Positions 7,025-12,532 of a stretch of DNA of 44,933 nucleotides are shown here, in pieces. Numbering within the stretch: the first letter of the stretch is position 1; each line of letters opens with the position of its first letter. This DNA comes from a virus, in IMG/VR virus record IMGVR_UViG_3300049846_002552, positions 1 through 44,933 of that record. One strand, given 5' to 3'. The notes below the pieces were generated by a model, which was given only the letters and a program-made list of their open reading frames with translations, did not search any database and was not told the origin of the DNA. The translations under genes were made by a program, and so were the position numbers.

Positions 7025-7441
7025 CTAGGGCGTTTTAGATTTCGCTTTCTTGATCGCGTTGTGCAGCTCGTTGATCCACCCATCGATTGACGATTCCACT
7101 CGCCATTTGCCATACGTTAGATGCTGCGTAGGCTCGCCCGGGGGCGCATCTTCGCCGCCGTTGCTGCACGGAACCATTCGAGCGCGTGCTGCGATCTTCT
7201 CCAAGATCGCGAGCATATCCGGCGCGGCAGAGATCAGGGCCGCGTTAGCTATATCCCGATCGTTGACCTTCTAGATGGGCGAGATCAGGGCGATCACTGG
7301 CCCGCGTGTTGCATCGAGCGCGCCGCGCTCGCAGATCGCAAGCGATGGCCCATAGTCCGGCCCCTTCGCCCATGCGATCACCCACGGCGGCGGGGCGTGA
7401 TCTTGTTGCTTTGCTTCGCTTGTCGTTTGCGCGGTGTTCAT
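7025..7441 (-). pseudogene. Small phage gene interrupted by in-frame amber codon
   Basis: ATG 7441 (MNTAQTTSEAKQQ) follows a perfect leader. Translation meets a TAG at 7271-7273 after GPVIALISPI, then continues in the same frame as KVNDRDIANAALISAAPDM and on to a second stop at 7025. The part after the TAG carries the A-x-A-L-I-x-A-A-P-x-x-L motif typical of a widespread phage hypothetical family, whose members run through this junction without a break. The full length would be 138 codons. TAG is also used as the normal terminator here, so a nonsense mutation, sequencing error or readthrough is more likely than a recoded genetic code. A related motif (MLAAAPQLVQLV) occurs in the gene at 7850-8212. 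Confidence 0.7.
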
Positions 7442-7529
7442 TGTCCTGATCCTTGTGTGAGAGTGATTCGCATTCGTGCTCGTGACGATCACGAGCACGA
7501 ATCCGGCCCCGTTCCCCACGGGGCGCGGG
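7442..7529 (-). repeat. Intergenic cassette D: leader plus two hairpins
   Basis: 88-bp copy identical in layout to cassette A. Stem arms are 7472-7485 and 7489-7502, the GC hairpin is at 7503-7529, and the leader runs into ATG 7441. Confidence 0.85.
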
Positions 7530-7533
7530 CTGA

Positions 7534-7800
7534 TCAATAATCCCCATCGTCGGGCAAGTGCCCGAGATACGGCGGCGAATATCCCGGCCCGCACACCGGC
7601 GCGCCAGGATACTTTTGTTTCGCTTCCTCTTCGCTGTCAAACTGATCGAGAAAAACGCGGCGCGTTTGTCCCGCGAGCACAGACCCACGGGGGAAAGTAT
7701 CGTATTTATAAACGCCATATTTTTGCTCGTGATACGTTGCGCCGCGCGATGGAAACTCGATGCGAATATCTTCGCCGCGTTTGCTTGCTTTGTTGCCCAT
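7534..7800 (-). CDS. Small hypothetical protein
   Basis: 88 aa, starting MGNKASKRGEDIRI directly behind the short leader (CACGCAAGGATCAGGACA). The protein is polar with a Tyr/Gly/Pro-rich tail (CGPGYSPPYLG). The segment RRVFLDQFDSEEEAKQKYPG resembles small phage proteins with a Phe-acidic motif and an E-x-A-x-x-x-YP ending, but I cannot name a family. No membrane segment. It ends four bases from cassette D. Confidence 0.65.
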   Translation of the reverse strand: MGNKASKRGEDIRIEFPSRGATYHEQKYGVYKYDTFPRGSVLAGQTRRVFLDQFDSEEEAKQKYPGAPVCGPGYSPPYLGHLPDDGDY

Positions 7801-7830
7801 TGTCCTGATCCTTGCGTGAGAGTGAGTGAG
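7801..7830 (-). promoter_or_regulatory. Common leader (short form) for the 7800 gene
   Basis: Minus strand CTCACGCAAGGATCAGGACA before ATG 7800. One base (A to G) differs from the commonest form; AAGGA and AGGA are retained. Confidence 0.7.
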
Positions 7831-7849
7831 AAAAAAACGATCGGTGATT

Positions 7850-8212
7850 CTATTTCGTGAGCACGCTCGCCAGAAGTGCTCGTGCATCGAGCACGAGCTT
7901 TCGCGCCGTGTTGCTCGTGCCGCGTTGCTTGTTCCTGGCGAGATTGTCCTCCACGAGAGCGATAAACTCCTGCACGAGCTGCACGAGCTGCGGAGCTGCC
8001 GCCAGCATCGCGCAGGTCGCATCGATCTCATCATAATTCGGATCGTCCGTGCTATCGTCGATAAACATCGTGGCGATCAGTTGATGCGTGTTCGCGTGTA
8101 CGATCTCCGCATCGACGATGTGCCCGCCGTCGCGGGTGATCTGTTTCGCGTATTCGCCCGGGATCGCTTTGTATGTGCTCGCTGGGTAACTCGTTTGATT
8201 CGCTCGTGCCAT
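7850..8212 (-). CDS. Phage hypothetical with A-A-P-x-L motif
   Basis: 120 aa. The middle, IDATCAMLAAAPQLVQLVQE, fits the A-x-x-x-L-x-A-A-P-x-L helix found in many small phage proteins of unknown function. It is related to the motif in the amber-interrupted gene at 7025-7441, so the two may be diverged paralogues. The C-terminus (TARKLVLDARALLASV) is a second amphipathic helix. ATG 8212 lies immediately after a perfect short leader. Function unknown. Confidence 0.7.
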   Translation of the reverse strand: MARANQTSYPASTYKAIPGEYAKQITRDGGHIVDAEIVHANTHQLIATMFIDDSTDDPNYDEIDATCAMLAAAPQLVQLVQEFIALVEDNLARNKQRGTSNTARKLVLDARALLASVLTK

Positions 8213-8240
8213 TGTCCTGATCCTTGTGTGAGAGTGAGTG
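8213..8240 (-). promoter_or_regulatory. Common leader (short form) for the 8212 gene
   Basis: Minus strand CTCACACAAGGATCAGGACA before ATG 8212; exact match to the commonest form. Confidence 0.75.
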
Positions 8241-8261
8241 AAGAAAAAACAATCTGTGCCC

Positions 8262-8576
8262 CTAGCTCGTGCGTCCCTCGCCGTATTTCGAGAGCATCGC
8301 TCGATTGATGTTCCGCAGCAAGCGCGGGCCGTTTGTGTTGCGAGCTTGCTGCAAACGCTGTGCGATCACTGGCGAGATTCCCGCCGCTGAATAGTTGCCG
8401 CTGTTCCAAAGCTCGATCAATTTCTGTTTCCACCGTCGCCCGTTAAGCATCATAAATTCCGCGATCGCGTCCCTGATCTCCTCCGTGATCGGACAAGTTT
8501 CTGTCTCGAATAGACGGGGCCGACCGCACCACGAGCACGAGCATTGCCGCGAATTGGATTTATAACTGTGATACAT
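8262..8576 (-). CDS. Hypothetical protein with N-terminal Cys cluster
   Basis: 104 aa, starting MYHSYKSNSRQ. Residues ~12-30 hold CSCSWCGRP and a fourth Cys (FETETC), which could bind zinc. The rest is basic and helical (RRWKQKLIELWNSG, AQRLQQARNTNGPRLLRNIN), so nucleic-acid binding is plausible but unproved. The start follows the leader variant with GGATC before ATG. Confidence 0.65.
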   Translation of the reverse strand: MYHSYKSNSRQCSCSWCGRPRLFETETCPITEEIRDAIAEFMMLNGRRWKQKLIELWNSGNYSAAGISPVIAQRLQQARNTNGPRLLRNINRAMLSKYGEGRTS

Positions 8577-8605
8577 GATCCTGATCCTTGCGTGAGAGTG
8601 AGTGA
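8577..8605 (-). promoter_or_regulatory. Common leader (short form) for the 8576 gene
   Basis: Minus strand CTCACGCAAGGATCAGGATC before ATG 8576. Confidence 0.7.
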
Positions 8606-8627
8606 GTGTGATCGTCCGCCGCTTCGC

Positions 8628-8825
8628 TCATTCTGCGATCGTTGCATCCCGTTTGTGGATCGCTTCGAGCGCAGCCTGTAATTTATCTAGCTCGCCCTTG
8701 CTGCACGGCTGATCGTCGGGCGGCAAAAGCATCGCATAATCTTCCTCGTCCGCATTCAAGCGAAACACATCAACTAGAGCGCGCATCAAGTCGAATTGCC
8801 GCGTTGTAAGTTGCAGAAAATCCAT
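8628..8825 (-). CDS. Small acidic hypothetical protein
   Basis: 65 aa, starting MDFLQLTTRQFDLM. It looks all-helical and acidic (FRLNADEEDYAMLLPPDDQ, then KLQAALEAIHKRDATIAE). No family recognised. Such small acidic proteins are common among phage early genes that bind host enzymes, but nothing here shows that directly. The start is set by a perfect short leader. Confidence 0.65.
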   Translation of the reverse strand: MDFLQLTTRQFDLMRALVDVFRLNADEEDYAMLLPPDDQPCSKGELDKLQAALEAIHKRDATIAE

Positions 8826-8860
8826 TGTCCTGATCCTTGTGTGAGAGTGAGTGAGTGTGA
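8826..8860 (-). promoter_or_regulatory. Common leader (short form) for the 8825 gene
   Basis: Minus strand CTCACACAAGGATCAGGACA before ATG 8825, extended upstream by repeated ACTCACTCAC units. Confidence 0.75.
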
Positions 8861-8882
8861 GTGATACTGATCTCGTGCGAGC

Positions 8883-9335
8883 TTACTTGCCCGCGTTGAT
8901 CTTGTCCATCATCGAGCGAGCTTTGCACAGTGTAAACTCGATTGCGTCCCGATCAATCGGGCGCATTCTCGGCGAGTTGGCAAAATACATTCTTTCGAGC
9001 GCGTTGATCGTGTCCGTGAGTGTGCTCGCATAGTCTTGATCCGTGACGATCGTTTTTTCTTTGTGCTGCCCGTCGATCTCGCGCCGCCCTGTTGCAACGT
9101 AGGGAGTTTCCTCACGCGGCGAGCATTCGATAAAATCGCTGTTCAGCTCTTCGCTGTTGTGCAGCACGGCGAGATCGTGATCGGCGGCGATGCAAGTAAG
9201 CTCATCGATCACGCCGGGGATTGCGATCTCCCAAAATTTCGCGTCCTGCACGGGTGCGCCATCATCGCTAGTGATCGAGAATGCGCTCGCCATCGTTTCG
9301 CGCAGCAATCGCCAGTCCAAAATTGTGTTAAGCAT
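8883..9335 (-). CDS. Hypothetical protein
   Basis: 150 aa, starting MLNTILDWRLLRETM. A mixed alpha/beta soluble protein; the C-terminal third (TLTDTINALERMYFA, then DAIEFTLCKARSMMDKINAG) looks helical. No family recognised. ATG 9335 is preceded by a leader with one change (GGATCAAGACA). It is one of a run of single-gene modules, each with its own leader, between 7534 and 9575. Confidence 0.65.
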   Translation of the reverse strand: MLNTILDWRLLRETMASAFSITSDDGAPVQDAKFWEIAIPGVIDELTCIAADHDLAVLHNSEELNSDFIECSPREETPYVATGRREIDGQHKEKTIVTDQDYASTLTDTINALERMYFANSPRMRPIDRDAIEFTLCKARSMMDKINAGK

Positions 9336-9364
9336 TGTCTTGATCCTTGTGTGAGAGTGAGTGA
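9336..9364 (-). promoter_or_regulatory. Common leader (short form) for the 9335 gene
   Basis: Minus strand CTCACACAAGGATCAAGACA before ATG 9335. The second GGA is changed to AGA; the first (ACAAGGAT) is intact. Confidence 0.7.
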
Positions 9365-9374
9365 GTTTGATCGA

Positions 9375-9575
9375 TCAGCAAGCCCCGGCCCCGTGTGTCA
9401 ACTTCGCCGCGATCGCTCGAAGCTCGGCGATCTTGATTCTGCGCTCTTGCAAAAGCTCATCGAGAAAATACTTTGCCATATCAAGATCAATAGGATCTTT
9501 TTTTAAGTGCGGGAAAAGCTCGCCGCAGATTGCTTGTGCTGTTTCTTCCGTGAGTGATTCGATAAAGCGGTGCAT
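9375..9575 (-). CDS. Small helical hypothetical protein
   Basis: 66 aa, starting MHRFIESLTEETAQ. The sequence AKYFLDELLQERRIKIAELR is strongly helical and amphipathic; no motif recognised. The start is fixed by the leader directly upstream. A hairpin with an 11-bp stem (9638-9665) separates this gene from the AAA+ gene upstream. Confidence 0.6.
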   Translation of the reverse strand: MHRFIESLTEETAQAICGELFPHLKKDPIDLDMAKYFLDELLQERRIKIAELRAIAAKLTHGAGAC

Positions 9576-9610
9576 TGTCCTGATCCTTGTGTGAGTGAGA
9601 GTGAGTGAGA
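9576..9610 (-). promoter_or_regulatory. Common leader (short form) for the 9575 gene
   Basis: Minus strand CTCACACAAGGATCAGGACA before ATG 9575, exact commonest form. Confidence 0.75.
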
Positions 9611-9637
9611 GAGTGTGATCGATCAACAAGCCCCGCG

Positions 9638-9665
9638 CCCGCCGCTTGCTGCAACAAGCGGCGGG
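9638..9665 (-). terminator. GC-rich hairpin after the AAA+ gene
   Basis: 11-bp perfect stem CCCGCCGCTTG / CAAGCGGCGGG with a 6-nt loop, just downstream (leftward) of the AAA+ stop at 9677. No T-run follows on the minus strand, so it may be a pausing or RNA-stabilising structure rather than a true terminator. Confidence 0.5.
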
Positions 9666-9676
9666 GCGAGCTTGCA

Positions 9677-10729
9677 TTAGCTGCCCTTTACTTTGATTCG
9701 CTCATCCTCTCGCCAGCCAGCGAAGAGAGCTTGATCAACGCGATCGTAAGTCCATCCGCAAGTGCTGACCATATCGTATGCGTCGATGATAAAGCGCGTG
9801 CTCACAACGCGATTGATTCTATTCCGCCGAATCGCCTCGCGATAGTTTTGCAAACGCACTAGCAACTTGTGATCGGGACACAATTGCTTTTCTAAAGTTG
9901 TATCGTAGTCCATCGGGACGCAGCCAATGCGAAAGCGATCGAGCGTGCTCTCATCGAGTTGATTGCGCCCAACATATTGACGATCGGCCCCTGTGCCGTA
10001 TGTATTCGCAGCGGCGATGCAAATAAAATCAGGGTGCTTTTCTGCACGAGTTTTGCCGGGGCGATTTGGAATGTTAATGTATCCATTCGCGAGTGCGCTG
10101 TTGATCAGCAACAGCACATTGGAGTCCGCCGCATCGACCTCATCGAGCAAGAATACCCCGCCATTTTCGTAGCAATCGATAAAGTCCGTGCTCACATACT
10201 CAAATTGTCCGTGCTCGCCCATCGGCGCGAATCGTCCCGTGAGTTGCCCCTCGCTCATCCCCGCTGTGCAGCTAATGCTCTTGAATTGCAGACCGAGTGC
10301 TGTTGCAACTTGCTTTGCGATATGGGACTTGCCACAACCCGCAGGGCCGGGGAGAAAGATATTTTTGCGTGCGCCAGCAAGTTGCAAAATTTCTTCCATT
10401 GCTGGGTGAACATGCCCCGAGATCGTGTGCTTTGTTTGATCAGGGCGGACGATCACGATCTCAACTTGTTTCGGCTCGTTTTTTTCAAGCTCAACAATCC
10501 GAGCTTCCAGACCGAGCACGCGCTTTGCGAGAGCTTCGCTGTGCTCTGGGCCGGTGGGCGTTGCTGTCTCTGGAACATTGTTGCAATCCTCATGCTTCCA
10601 GCGAGCGCGTTTGCCGTATGTTGGGCCGGTCGTTACAACGGGATGCCCGATCGCGATCAGTTTCTTGCAACAAGGGCAAGTGCTTTGATAACGTGCGCGG
10701 GTCGTGTTTTGGATTGTTGCAGCAATCAT
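9677..10729 (-). CDS. MoxR/CobS-like AAA+ ATPase with zinc-finger N-terminus
   Basis: 350 aa. The N-terminal ~50 residues hold CPCC and a later HEDC, a probable zinc site. Then follow a short coiled segment, Walker A GPAGCGKS, Walker B VFLLDEVDAAD, the sensor AAANTYGTG and DESTLDRF with the arginine-finger region. This is the MoxR/CobS clade of AAA+ proteins, which remodel protein complexes and usually work with a VWA-domain partner. No VWA gene is visible in this window. It heads the leftward array; the leader is partial (GAGGATCAGGACT). An in-frame extension to 10960 runs through the 217-bp repeat and is judged non-coding. Confidence 0.85.
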   Translation of the reverse strand: MIAATIQNTTRARYQSTCPCCKKLIAIGHPVVTTGPTYGKRARWKHEDCNNVPETATPTGPEHSEALAKRVLGLEARIVELEKNEPKQVEIVIVRPDQTKHTISGHVHPAMEEILQLAGARKNIFLPGPAGCGKSHIAKQVATALGLQFKSISCTAGMSEGQLTGRFAPMGEHGQFEYVSTDFIDCYENGGVFLLDEVDAADSNVLLLINSALANGYINIPNRPGKTRAEKHPDFICIAAANTYGTGADRQYVGRNQLDESTLDRFRIGCVPMDYDTTLEKQLCPDHKLLVRLQNYREAIRRNRINRVVSTRFIIDAYDMVSTCGWTYDRVDQALFAGWREDERIKVKGS

Positions 10730-10754
10730 AGTCCTGATCCTCTTTCGTGTTGGT

Positions 10755-10971
10755 GATTCTGTCTCGTGCAGCGAAGTTGCTGCCCGTGTAGTGATTTTAT
10801 CGAATGCCCAACGCCCGCCCCCTAGTAAAATTCCCAACTTTCCAAAGTGGCATCGGTACTCTTGGCCGGTGCAGAGGTTCCGAGGAAAAGATTTTTTTAG
10901 AAATTCTTGGGAAAGAGCTGCCGCTGCGATCGCCCGTGCGAGTCCGCCGCCGACGATCAACGGAAGTCCTT
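10755..10971. repeat. 217-bp dispersed repeat, copy 2
   Basis: Partner of 5794-6010, aligned without a net indel. It lies directly upstream of the AAA+ gene's partial leader. The portion nearest the gene is nearly invariant between copies, while the distal part has diverged, as expected for a regulatory element whose core is under constraint. Confidence 0.85.
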
Positions 10972-11054
10972 ATGCGGCATAAACAACCGTGGCGAGTGGT
11001 TTTTTTGTTCGATTCCGCGGCTCGGTTCTCTAAGGGCGGCAAGGACTTCCGTTG
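10958..11054. repeat. Inverted pair of GGAAGTCCTT sites
   Basis: Arms CAACGGAAGTCCTT (10958-10971) and AAGGACTTCCGTTG (11041-11054) are a perfect 14-bp inverted repeat with a 69-bp spacer. The right arm runs into GATAAA, forming CCGTTGATAAA, which also occurs at 24-34. Confidence 0.85.
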
Positions 11055-11062
11055 ATAAATAC

Positions 11063-11092
11063 TTGCTTTTGTTTGCGTTTAGTCGCTATTAT
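11063..11092 (+). promoter_or_regulatory. Candidate rightward promoter
   Basis: TTGCTT (11063-11068), 18-bp spacer, TATTAT (11087-11092). The -10 is good, the -35 only fair. It would serve the rightward genes starting at 11136 or 11447. Confidence 0.4.
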
Positions 11093-11135
11093 TGATCGAT
11101 CTCACGAGATCACGATCGCTCGATCGCTTATAGCT

Positions 11136-11318
11136 ATGACAGAAAAGAGCACGAGCACGAGATCGAGCGAGAGAATGCTCCCGCTTGCGGTCAAGATCAA
11201 CGAGCAAGCGAAGCGATCAAGCGATCGAGCACACAAGCAAGAGCACGAGCAAGATCAAAGCACGAGCGATCGAGATCACGAGAGCGATCACGATCAAGAT
11301 CAAAGCGCGAGCGAATGA
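11136..11318 (+). CDS. Possible small low-complexity protein
   Basis: 60 aa from ATG 11136. The C-terminal half is almost entirely polar and charged (HKQEHEQDQ, DRDHESDHDQDQ) and is encoded by GAGCACGAGC and GATCAAGATC words, so it may be a by-product of DNA word enrichment rather than a selected protein. No clear ribosome site. Kept because it is the only open frame in this stretch and sits just behind a candidate promoter. From 11319 to 11446 I see no gene. Confidence 0.3.
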   Translation: MTEKSTSTRSSERMLPLAVKINEQAKRSSDRAHKQEHEQDQSTSDRDHESDHDQDQSASE

Positions 11319-11446
11319 TCGAGCACGAGCTGCACGAGATCACGATCTAAAATCCGCCCGGGTGACGGCACACAAAGGGACAAACGAGCAAACGATCACG
11401 ATGATCGATTGCGATTATCTTTCGCTTTCGCGCGATGTGTTCCCGT

Positions 11447-11860
11447 ATGGCTGAAACAGAGAAACCGCCGCCAGCTCCGCACGCGCCGCGCAGCGCGCAG
11501 AGCGAGGAACAAGTTGCACAGCAAACGCGGCGTGGAATGCTGTTGCAATTTGCCGTGCGCATCAATCATCAGATCAGCTTGCTCGCTCACAAGGGAAACC
11601 CGAGCGATGCCCGCCAGCTTGACGAAAAAGGCAAGCCCATTATCTCATTGAGCGAGATAACGAGCGCGATCAAAATGCTATGCGTGGAGCTGCGGCACGA
11701 ATACCCGATCGCGATCGGCGATGAGAGCGATCTCGATGCGCCGGCGTTGAGCAACGATGATCCGCTGGCTGCGCTCGTGTTGAAATTCCCGTCCGTCGAG
11801 AGCGTGAGCAAGAGCAAGACAGCGAAAGCTCCAAAGCGCAAGCAAAAGCGTCAAGCATAA
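11447..11860 (+). CDS. Hypothetical protein upstream of terminase
   Basis: 137 aa from ATG 11447 (MAETEKPPPAPH); an in-frame ATG at 11435 is possible. A Pro/Ala-rich head is followed by a helical core (GMLLQFAVRINHQISLL, ITSAIKMLCVELRHEYPI) and a Lys-rich tail ending APKRKQKRQA. It ends 15 bp before the small terminase gene and is probably co-transcribed with it. The basic tail suggests DNA or acidic-partner binding, perhaps a packaging accessory, but no family is recognised. Confidence 0.6.
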   Translation: MAETEKPPPAPHAPRSAQSEEQVAQQTRRGMLLQFAVRINHQISLLAHKGNPSDARQLDEKGKPIISLSEITSAIKMLCVELRHEYPIAIGDESDLDAPALSNDDPLAALVLKFPSVESVSKSKTAKAPKRKQKRQA

Positions 11861-11875
11861 ACGGCGAGCGAATGA

Positions 11876-12532
11876 ATGACCATCGACGAGCTGCGGGACA
11901 AACTGCAAATAGATCGCAAGCGATTAGACGAGCTTGTGCGCTTGGGAATGCCCGCGCGCGGCAAGGGTGCATCGCGCACATTCGATTCCCGAGAGGTTGC
12001 GGATTGGCTTGTTGCGAATGGTTACGCATCGCCGCCGCCGCCGCGATCGCGAATGCTTCGCACGATGGGGCAAGTGGCATCGCATTTTGGAGTGAGCGAG
12101 CGAGCCGTTGCTTTGTGGTTGCAACAGGGGATGCCAGGGAAACCCGGGCCGCGCGGCAAGCAAGACGGGTATTTCCCGATCGAGGAAATTTCCAGTTGGC
12201 TCGCAGCTCGCAAACTCAACGGCGCGGGATCAGCGGAGCGCGAGCGATTGATCAAGATCAAGCGCAAGCGCGAAGAGTTAAAGCTCGGCGAAGAAAGCGG
12301 GAGCTTGCTGCCGGTCGAGACAGTGGGGCGAGCATTCTTGCGAGCGATCCACGAGGCACGAGCACAGCTCGATCAGCTCCCCGCCGCGATCATCAAATTG
12401 CTGCCGCGCGAGATCACGGGCGAGACGCGCGATCGCATACGCCGCAAGATCAGGCACTCACTCGATCACGCATACGGAACACTGGCGGACGCATTAGATC
12501 GGCAAGCTGCGGGGGAAAGCGTTGATGATTAG
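11876..12532 (+). CDS. terS: Terminase small subunit, Nu1-like
   Basis: 218 aa with two tandem winged-helix/MerR-like helix-turn-helix segments: residues ~1-45 (TIDELRDKLQIDRKRLDELV, ending DWLVANG) and ~62-105 (MGQVASHFGVSERAVALWLQ, ending SSWLAAR), followed by helices with a basic stretch IKIKRKREELKLGE. This matches lambda Nu1-type small terminases, which bind the cos/pac region and present DNA to the large subunit. It overlaps the large-subunit gene by 8 nt, strengthening the call. The duplicated HTH is a noteworthy detail; Nu1 itself has one winged helix. Confidence 0.75.
   Translation: MTIDELRDKLQIDRKRLDELVRLGMPARGKGASRTFDSREVADWLVANGYASPPPPRSRMLRTMGQVASHFGVSERAVALWLQQGMPGKPGPRGKQDGYFPIEEISSWLAARKLNGAGSAERERLIKIKRKREELKLGEESGSLLPVETVGRAFLRAIHEARAQLDQLPAAIIKLLPREITGETRDRIRRKIRHSLDHAYGTLADALDRQAAGESVDD

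Larger units (their letters stand above)
10730..11135. other. Divergent intergenic control region
   Basis: About 400 bp between the leftward array and the rightward late genes. It contains copy 2 of the 217-bp repeat, an inverted pair of GGAAGTCCTT sites (10958-11054) and a candidate rightward promoter at 11063-11092. Lambda-type phages carry cos near the small terminase gene, so cos could lie here or up to 11446, but I see no sequence that identifies it. Confidence 0.6.

Noticed and set aside
7271-7273. Genome-wide amber recoding
   Set aside because: TAG ends many genes cleanly, including the large terminase, ABC-GNAT and this gene itself, so TAG is an ordinary stop here.
10730-10960. N-terminal extension of the AAA+ protein
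   Set aside because: The extension runs through the 217-bp repeat, whose other copy has a stop in the matching frame, and a leader-like ribosome site precedes ATG 10729.
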